NCBI GenBank assembly: GCA_900457075.1
Contig: UGYN01000002.1
Span: 3,534,001-3,598,000 of the forward strand
Length of the DNA: 64,000 nt
Direction: 5' to 3'
Origin: Serratia quinivorans
GTDB taxonomy: Bacteria > Pseudomonadota > Gammaproteobacteria > Enterobacterales > Enterobacteriaceae
Part shown: piece after piece, positions 58,723-64,000 of the stretch
Layout: every line of letters starts with the position of its first letter
Position numbering within the stretch: position 1 is the stretch's first letter
The notes under the pieces: generated by a model
Told to the model about the DNA's origin: nothing
Seen by the model: only the letters and a program-made list of their open reading frames with translations
The model's database searches: none
Translations under genes and position numbers: made by a program

Positions 58723-59385
58723 ATGCAAAGGATATTTCGGCGAGGAACGCGGTCACCTTACCACCGTCACGATCGGCAGTACGCGCTGGTGATCGCGGCA
58801 ATGGTGATGATGGTGCCCTTGACCGTGGGTGCGGTGCTGGTGCTGTTACCGGCATCCATGGCACAGGCGGCGGACAATGCCCATGTGGATGGTGCCAACG
58901 GCGTGCTGCGGGTGCGCGGCGCCCTGACCGAAAGCGCCTGCAGGCTGGAGATGGCCTCGGCTCACCAGACGGTGCAGTTGGGTGTGACCGGCACCGGGCG
59001 GCTGCTGAAAGTGGGTGACCGTGGCACGCCGGTGGCGGTGCGCCTGCAACTGAAAGACTGCCTGCGCAGCCCGGCGAACAACCGCGATGAACGCACCGGC
59101 AGCGTGCTGTGGAGTACGCACCAACCGGCGGTGTCGGTGAGCTTTGCCGCTCCGGCGGATGCCAACAGCCCTGAACTGGTGCAGATACGGGGTGCGGGTG
59201 GGCTGGGGTTGCGTATGACCGACAGCCAGGGGCGGGACATCCGCCTCGGCAGCCGTGGGGCACCCCTGTTACTGACCCCGGGGCAAGATGCGCTGAACTA
59301 CCAACTGGTGGCAGAACGTACGCGTGCGCCGTTAGAGGCCGGGGCTTATTCGGCCCACCTGGATTTCCGGCTTAACTATGACTGA
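58723..59385 (+). CDS. Fimbrial minor subunit (MrpE-like)
   Basis: A 220-residue pilin with an unusually long, basic N-terminus before the signal sequence core (LVIAAMVMMVPLTVGAVLVL). Mature part: GVLRVRGALTESACRLEMAS, SRGAPLLLTPGQD and the C-terminal YSAHLDFRLNYD. AGGAG precedes the start. Position matches MrpE of the MR/P operon. Confidence 0.75.
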   Translation: MQRIFRRGTRSPYHRHDRQYALVIAAMVMMVPLTVGAVLVLLPASMAQAADNAHVDGANGVLRVRGALTESACRLEMASAHQTVQLGVTGTGRLLKVGDRGTPVAVRLQLKDCLRSPANNRDERTGSVLWSTHQPAVSVSFAAPADANSPELVQIRGAGGLGLRMTDSQGRDIRLGSRGAPLLLTPGQDALNYQLVAERTRAPLEAGAYSAHLDFRLNYD

Positions 59386-59394
59386 GGGGCCGCT

Positions 59395-59902
59395 ATGAAC
59401 AGCATTTTTGATACGCGGTACCTGGTTAGTGCGTTGAGTCTGGCGCTGTTGGTTGTATTTCCTGTCGCACAGGCGGCTGAAACGGCCAACGTCACCGTTA
59501 AGGTAACCATTGTGGCGGCGCCGCCGTGCGTGATCAACAACAACAATCTGATCGAAGTGAACTTCGGTAATGATGTGTTGACCACCCGGGTAGACGGCTC
59601 GGCCTACAAAAAGATGCCGGTGACCTATTCGATAAACTGCAGTGGTGGCCCGTCGAACGCGGTGAAAATGCTGATAGAGGGCACCGGGGCCGGGTTTGAC
59701 AACGCTATGTTGAGGACCAATCAGACCGATTTTGGCATTGCGTTGCTCAATAACGACAGGCGCTACCCGATTAACAGTTGGCTGAATTTTAACGCGTCAT
59801 CGCCACCCCAGCTGGAAGCCGGTACCGGCCAAGCGTACTGGGGCAACGTTGAAGGGCGGGCCATTTTCCGCCGGGGCGACCATGAAGGTCGAATACCAGT
59901 GA
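59395..59902 (+). pseudogene. Minor pilin, MrpF-like copy 1, frameshifted
   Basis: Reads as a minor pilin (signal peptide; VAAPPCVINNNNLIEVNFGN; MPVTYSINCSG) up to LEAG near 59820. An extra G in GCCGGTACC (59821-59822) shifts the frame; without it the end reads AVPAKRTGATLKGGPFSAGA and TMKVEYQ, stop at 59902 (168 residues), a normal pilin ending. As given, the shifted frame runs into the next pilin and fuses the two. Confidence 0.75.
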
Positions 59903-59916
59903 AGGGAGACAACCTG

Positions 59917-60401
59917 ATGCAACATCGTACTCTTCTGGCCCTGTGGGCCACCGGCATGCTACTGAGTGGCAGCGCGCAGGCAGACAACATGCGTTTTTAC
60001 GGCACCCTGATTGAGCCACCGCCCTGTGTCATCAACAATGGTCAACCGATCGAGGTTAACTTTGGCAACGACGTGATGACCTCGCAAGTGAACGGCACCA
60101 GCTATAAAAAAATGCCGGTGCCCTACACCCTGAGCTGTACCGGTAATGCCACCAATGCGCTGCGTATGCAGATCGCGGGGACGGCTGCGGGGTTCGAAAA
60201 TCAGTGGCTCAACGGCAACAAAACCAACTTTGCCATTGCGCTGTTCAAGGACGGCACTGTGCAGGGGGTTAACCGCTGGTTTGACTTTACCTACCCGACG
60301 GTTCCAGTGTTGGAAGCTGTGCCGGCAAAAAAATCGAACGGGGGGCGCTAACTGGCGGTCCCTTTAATGCCACGGCCACCATGAAGATCGACTACCGCTA
60401 A
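59917..60401 (+). pseudogene. Minor pilin, MrpF-like copy 2, frameshifted near its end
   Basis: A tandem paralogue of copy 1 (LIEPPPCVINNGQPIEVNFG, KKMPVPYTLSC), start at 59917 with GGGAG upstream. The frame ends early at 60351 (KKSNGGR). Adding one G to the G6 run (60340-60345), or one A to the A7 run before it, restores ALTGGPFNATATMKIDYR, stop at 60401 (161 residues). The lost part is the pilin C-terminal strand needed for the chaperone. Confidence 0.75.
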
Positions 60402-60414
60402 CAGGAGCGCGAGC

Positions 60415-60907
60415 ATGACGCGATATTCCCCGATGACCCGAATGCTGTTGCTGACTGGGGTGTGTTTTCAGTGCTGCTGTGGCTGCGGCGGACGATATGA
60501 CCTTCCGTGGCACGCTGATTGAGCCGCCTGCGTGCAGCATCAACAACGGCGAGGATATTGACGTCGACTTTGGTGAGCGGGTCGGCATCAAGAAGGTGAA
60601 CGGGGTGAACTACCTGCAGCCGGTCAGTTACCGCATCACCTGTGAGCCGAGCGCCAGCAAATGGAACATGACGCTGGCGGTGATCGGCACTCAGGCGGCC
60701 TATGACAAGGCGGCGGTACGTACCGACGTCACCGATCTGGGTATCCGGCTGATACAAAACGGCAAGCCGTTTGAGCTGAACCTGCCGATACCGGTCAACC
60801 CGGCCAGCCCGCCAAAACTTGAAGCGGTGCCGGTGCAGCGGCCGGGGGCGACGCTGGAAGAAGGCAAGTTTGTCGCCACGGCGACCCTGCAGGCGGTGTA
60901 CCAATGA
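60415..60907 (+). pseudogene. Minor pilin, MrpF-like copy 3, frameshifted in the signal peptide
   Basis: Start ATG at 60415 with AGGAG seven bases upstream reads MTRYSPMTRMLLLTGVCF, then leaves frame. Removing one base near 60465-60469 continues SAAVAAADDMTFRGTLIEPP into a full pilin ending at 60907 (163 residues). As given, the mature part has no export signal. Its stop overlaps the start of the next pilin by four bases. Confidence 0.72.
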
Positions 60908-61437
60908 AGGCACAAAAGATAATTTACGGCACGCTGATTGGCCTGCTGTGGGTAGTGATCCAGCCCTCGCTGGCGGCGGACAATATGCGTTTCCACGGTG
61001 CGTTGGTGGCGGAACCCTGCATCATTCCGCCGGGGGATGAAAAAATCCTGCTGGATTTCGGCACGGTGATTGATAAGTACCTGTACCTGAACACCCGTAC
61101 TAACAGCCAGCCGTTCGACATTCGCCTGACAGAGTGCGACCTGAGCCTGGGCAAAACGGTGAAGGTGACCTTCAGCGGCAAAGAGAACCTGAATTTGCCG
61201 GGGCTGTTGGCACTGGAGGCGGGCAGCCAGGCCAACGGCATTGGTATTGGGATGGAAACCGAGGACGGCACACCGTTGCTGCTGAACAAGCAGGGGCCGG
61301 GTTACAAACTGGTGAGCGGGGCCAATACCCTGACCATTCGGGCCTATGTAAAAGGTGAGCCAAAGGCGATCGCCGACCAGACCATTGAGCGCGGCCCGTT
61401 TAACGCCATCGCCACCTTTGGCCTGGAGTATGAATAG
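60904..61437 (+). CDS. Fimbrial minor subunit (MrpG-like)
   Basis: A 177-residue intact pilin with signal peptide (IGLLWVVIQPSLA-ADN), MRFHGALVAEPCIIPPGDEK, the second Cys in RLTECDLS and ending AIATFGLEYE. It starts in a 4-bp overlap with the previous pilin. A reverse transcriptase fragment begins three bases after its stop. Confidence 0.82.
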   Translation: MKAQKIIYGTLIGLLWVVIQPSLAADNMRFHGALVAEPCIIPPGDEKILLDFGTVIDKYLYLNTRTNSQPFDIRLTECDLSLGKTVKVTFSGKENLNLPGLLALEAGSQANGIGIGMETEDGTPLLLNKQGPGYKLVSGANTLTIRAYVKGEPKAIADQTIERGPFNAIATFGLEYE

Positions 61438-61439
61438 GG

Positions 61440-61808
61440 CTGGAGGGCACCTTTTATGCACGCTATATGGATGACTTTTTGGTGTTTACCCGCACGCGCT
61501 GGCAACTGCGGCGCTGCGTTAAAGGGTTACATGAATTTTTTAACCTGGGCGGGTTTGAGACCCATCCGGATAAAACCCAGTTGGGCAGGATTGAACAGGA
61601 TTTTGGCTGGCTGGGTGTGCAGTTCAGCACCGCGGGGATCACCATCGCGCCCCGGGCATTAGAAAACCATCGTGCGCAACGCGTGCGGCTTTACGAGCAA
61701 GCTCGTCGACAGCGGCTGTCATTGACAGAGGCCGAGGCGCGAGTGCGGGCGTATGAGGCACGGTGGATATTATGGGCAGAGGGAATGTTAAATCAGCGTG
61801 TTACGTAA
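61440..61808 (+). pseudogene. 5'-truncated reverse transcriptase fragment
   Basis: About 122 residues of a reverse transcriptase: FYARYMDDFLVF (the YxDD catalytic motif), GGFETHPDKTQLG and FGWLGVQF (later palm motifs), then a basic helical tail (NHRAQRVRLYEQARRQRLSL) to the natural-looking end EGMLNQRVT. All earlier fingers and palm motifs are missing. The homology begins two bases after the pilin stop. It is too short to be active. The family (intron-, retron- or other RT) cannot be set by eye. Confidence 0.75.
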
Positions 61809-61869
61809 ATATCTTACTAATACGTGACCATCTCCCTTTTCCGGCACCCCCAATCAGGACCCCTTCCCC

Positions 61870-62682
61870 ATGAATATACACATACTACTCCGAACTTGCA
61901 TGTTACTCGTATCGTTCCTCTCCTTCGATGTCGTCGGTGACTCTATTACCGCGCGATTGATATCGAGTACCCCTAACCGATTGTGCGATACTTGCTACGA
62001 CGTGACTTATGAAGTTACCTCCATAACAGTGTCCCGCCCTATCGAAACCAACCAACTGTTTGGCCCGACTGCGTTAGCCTCGGTCTCCTGTCCCGGCGGT
62101 GCGTGCAGTGGTAGCCTCACAACACCGCCCTCGTTCGGTGTAAAAGTAGACCCTGGTATGGACCACAACAAACTAAACACTGCAATCCGTTCAATGCTCC
62201 CGCGACGGTCCTCTGACATAATTAACGTGCCAAGCTGGAAACCCTTCCTCAGTATCTGTGTAGCCGGCTGGCGCCAGGGTGGTAAATACACTATGGCCGC
62301 CTGCACAGAGTTCGACCTCTCTAAACCCCCAGTCCCCACCATATGCGACATCTCTATTCCGAATAACCTCATTGACCACGGAACCGTATCCCCCACGTCC
62401 TCTCCCGCGCCCGCGCAGACAACCATAAACGTAGCGTGCCGTGGTGGAAAGGGCGGATATATTGTATCCGTCCGTGGGCCCTCATCGAATGGTGATTTAA
62501 ATATGGGTGAAGTAAAGTCTACATTAAGCATTGACGGTACCGTCGTCCGTGTGTCTGGGCCGGGTAAAAATTACCCCAACGGTGGCAACCGTACCATGGT
62601 TTTATCCTCATCGCTCCATCTTGGTAATGCGGCTCCAGCGACCTACCAAGCGTCTGCAACAGTTGTGATTACCCTGATCTGA
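61870..62682 (+). CDS. Two-domain fimbrial tip adhesin (MrpH-like position)
   Basis: A 270-residue protein with a weak signal peptide (LLVSFLSFDVVG), an N-terminal domain of about 140 residues with paired Cys (CDTCYDV, SCPGGACSGS, SICVAGW, MAAC) and a C-terminal pilin domain (residues ~155-270: TICDISIPNNLIDHGTVSPT, INVACRGG, ending ASATVVITLI). This is the layout of fimbrial tip adhesins, and MrpH is at this place in MR/P operons. The three zinc His of MrpH are not evident. Base composition and codon use (CCC, TCC, ATA) differ from the other pilus genes. Confidence 0.72.
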   Translation: MNIHILLRTCMLLVSFLSFDVVGDSITARLISSTPNRLCDTCYDVTYEVTSITVSRPIETNQLFGPTALASVSCPGGACSGSLTTPPSFGVKVDPGMDHNKLNTAIRSMLPRRSSDIINVPSWKPFLSICVAGWRQGGKYTMAACTEFDLSKPPVPTICDISIPNNLIDHGTVSPTSSPAPAQTTINVACRGGKGGYIVSVRGPSSNGDLNMGEVKSTLSIDGTVVRVSGPGKNYPNGGNRTMVLSSSLHLGNAAPATYQASATVVITLI

Positions 62683-62805
62683 TTAATTTCCAGCCATAAC
62701 CGTCGAGTATTTTGTATTGCATACCTATGGACGCCTATTCAATCGTAGAAACCTCGGTTAATAACATTGACCATATATCGAACCATAAATAAAATTGGAG
62801 GAATT

Positions 62806-63408
62806 ATGAGTGAAATTATCACTATTCTTATAAAAGATTCTAATTATTATTTTAGTATCGGCCTTCATCATTTGCTTCTGGATTACTGCAGAAACAAAAA
62901 AATCACATTACTTAAGTGTAGTTCAGCTCCCGTGGCACGATCCGTCGGACTGGTATTCCATGCCGTCAATTACGGCTCGATCGATCAGGTTTGCCACTAT
63001 TTTCCTCCCGAGAAGCCTCCTCCGATTTTATTTGTGATCCGGGATAGTCGTGACTATATCTGCCCGTCGGCGCTGCGCTGTACCCGCAAAAGCGGCACTA
63101 TCTACCGCGACCAACCGGTGGATGATATTTTGGCTATGATCACTGAGACGATGCGCAATCGCCGCTATATGCCCGCCAAACAGCCGCCCAGTTGTGGCCC
63201 TTGTACCGACAACCCGCTTAGTGCGCGTGAATGTGAAGTGCTGCGCCACCTTAAACGAGGTAATAGCCAGGTGAAAACCGCCGAAACTATGCAGTTGCAA
63301 GTCAAAACGGTGAATTCGCATAAACGCTCGGCTATGAAAAAACTCAACTTCACCCGCAATAACGAATTGCTTAACTGGATGTTGCGCGGAGGGCTTTCAT
63401 CCCGCTAA
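62806..63408 (+). CDS. LuxR-type regulator (fimbrial locus, right copy)
   Basis: A 200-residue paralogue of the regulator at 51177. N-terminal receiver-like part without an acidic pocket (MSEIITILIKDSNYYFSIGL) and C-terminal LuxR helix-turn-helix (PLSARECEVLRHLKRGNSQV, KTVNSHKRSAMKKLNF). GGAGGAATT precedes the start. In Proteus the last mrp gene (mrpJ) is also a regulator, but of another family. Confidence 0.8.
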   Translation: MSEIITILIKDSNYYFSIGLHHLLLDYCRNKKITLLKCSSAPVARSVGLVFHAVNYGSIDQVCHYFPPEKPPPILFVIRDSRDYICPSALRCTRKSGTIYRDQPVDDILAMITETMRNRRYMPAKQPPSCGPCTDNPLSARECEVLRHLKRGNSQVKTAETMQLQVKTVNSHKRSAMKKLNFTRNNELLNWMLRGGLSSR

Positions 63409-63501
63409 CAGACAAAGAGATCGAAGGTATCAACACTGATCCTAATTTTAAATTTTGGGGTGGGGTTGTCACGGATTTTTTTAACAAGGAAAGTGTTATT
63501 A

Positions 63502-63957
63502 ATGATGAATAAAGCAAAACTCTTGCTGTTACTCACCGCAGGGTTAACGTTCTCACTAGCAGGCCATACGGAGTCGGTTAAAAAGGGCGATGATAATGGT
63601 CGGTTACCCGCGTACCGTTTAATCAACACGCCAGACAACCGCGCCGCCTTTATTAAAGGCAGCGTGCCTGGGTTAAAGAAAATTCCTGCGCACAGTTTTT
63701 GGTTCAGCAACACCATTGAAGAATGGCAAAAAGGGGTTCACCCGGCGCCAAGAAAACAGTATGTGGTGACGCTCAAGGGAACGTTAAGATTTAAGGTCAG
63801 CGATGGTTCCACCTTCATGATCGCCCCCGGCACGGTACTGTTGGCGGAAGATACCGAGGGGGAAGGGCACAGTTGGGAAATGGTCGACGGTGACGAATGG
63901 ATCCGGGCTTATATTCCCGTCAGCGGAACCGACGATTATTTTATTGCAGATGAATAA
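63502..63957 (+). CDS. Exported cupin-domain protein
   Basis: A 151-residue protein with a signal peptide (LLLLLTAGLTFSLA-GH) and a small cupin barrel (VVTLKGTLRFKVSDGSTFMI, then APGTVLLAEDTEGEGHSWEM). Cupins bind metals or sugars or act as isomerases; no function can be assigned. Two ATGs (63502, 63505) are possible starts; AAGGAAA is somewhat distant upstream. Whether it belongs to the fimbrial unit is not clear. Confidence 0.68.
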   Translation: MMNKAKLLLLLTAGLTFSLAGHTESVKKGDDNGRLPAYRLINTPDNRAAFIKGSVPGLKKIPAHSFWFSNTIEEWQKGVHPAPRKQYVVTLKGTLRFKVSDGSTFMIAPGTVLLAEDTEGEGHSWEMVDGDEWIRAYIPVSGTDDYFIADE

Positions 63958-64000
63958 TGACCTGAATGCATAGCTTCCTCCTTCTGGAGAGGTTCACTTC

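Noticed and set aside
61467-61808. The reverse transcriptase frame as an independent intact gene starting at its internal ATG
   Set aside because: The in-frame homology extends upstream of this ATG (FYARY before MDD) and the ATG is inside the catalytic motif, so this is a truncated fragment.
63405-63716. Minus-strand frame overlapping the cupin gene start
   Set aside because: It is antisense to the signal peptide and first part of the cupin protein, with no start signal.

Overview
The window looks like chromosome of an enterobacterium close to Serratia (Yersiniaceae); this is judged from protein recognition by eye, not from a search. Its backbone follows the Escherichia coli order ygaC - ygaM - nrdHIEF - proVWX - ygaY - ygaZ, read here right to left. 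Blocks of accessory genes are inserted between these markers.

1-7.5 kb: the end of an AzlC/YgaZ amino-acid exporter, a YgaY-type MFS transporter with a divergent LysR regulator, and a proU osmoprotectant operon (proV-proW) with two consecutive proX genes. The proU promoter closely resembles the E. coli sigma70 promoter as I remember it. 7.8-15.4 kb (inserted between proV and nrdF): a CitA/CitB-type two-component system next to a 2-hydroxycarboxylate transporter, a periplasmic metallo-beta-lactamase-fold hydrolase resembling methyl parathion hydrolase, a LysR/SDR divergent pair, a DUF1289 protein and an orphan ribbon-helix-helix protein. 15.5-19.5 kb: the class Ib ribonucleotide reductase operon nrdHIEF behind two NrdR boxes spaced 31 bp. 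19.5-22.9 kb: an AhpD-like protein with a divergent MocR regulator, ygaM, and asr behind an RstA box.

22.9-34.9 kb: a DHA2 efflux pump with a LysR regulator and a 19-bp palindrome, a secreted alpha/beta hydrolase beside a membrane-bound AraC regulator, yhhS, ygaC, and small housekeeping genes (yicN-, smrA-, doxX-, yjdJ-like, two acyl- or methyltransferases). A 177-bp palindromic intergenic repeat lies at 31.7 kb. 35-45 kb: MipA/OmpV, an AcrAB-type RND pump with a palindromic site upstream, an IprA-like regulator, a Spy/CpxP-like chaperone, and a LysR - DUF3313 - yiaW - yiaV cluster.

45.2-64 kb is an accessory region. It starts with a HipA-like kinase gene (split by one base) and an HTH partner, then a decayed AT-rich stretch. 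A fimbrial locus of the Proteus MR/P type follows: on the minus strand a LuxR regulator, a lipoprotein, a coiled-coil FKBP prolyl isomerase (two frameshifts) and a MarT/FidL-like regulatory pair; on the plus strand major pilin, MrpB-like subunit, usher, chaperone, MrpE-like subunit, three tandem minor pilins each carrying a one-base frameshift, an intact MrpG-like pilin, a 5'-truncated reverse transcriptase fragment, a two-domain tip adhesin of different base composition, a second LuxR regulator and a cupin protein.

The most unusual signals are the reverse transcriptase remnant inside the fimbrial operon and the clustering of single-base frameshifts between 46.5 and 60.5 kb, while long genes elsewhere are intact. 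The clustering could be real locus decay or a local assembly problem.
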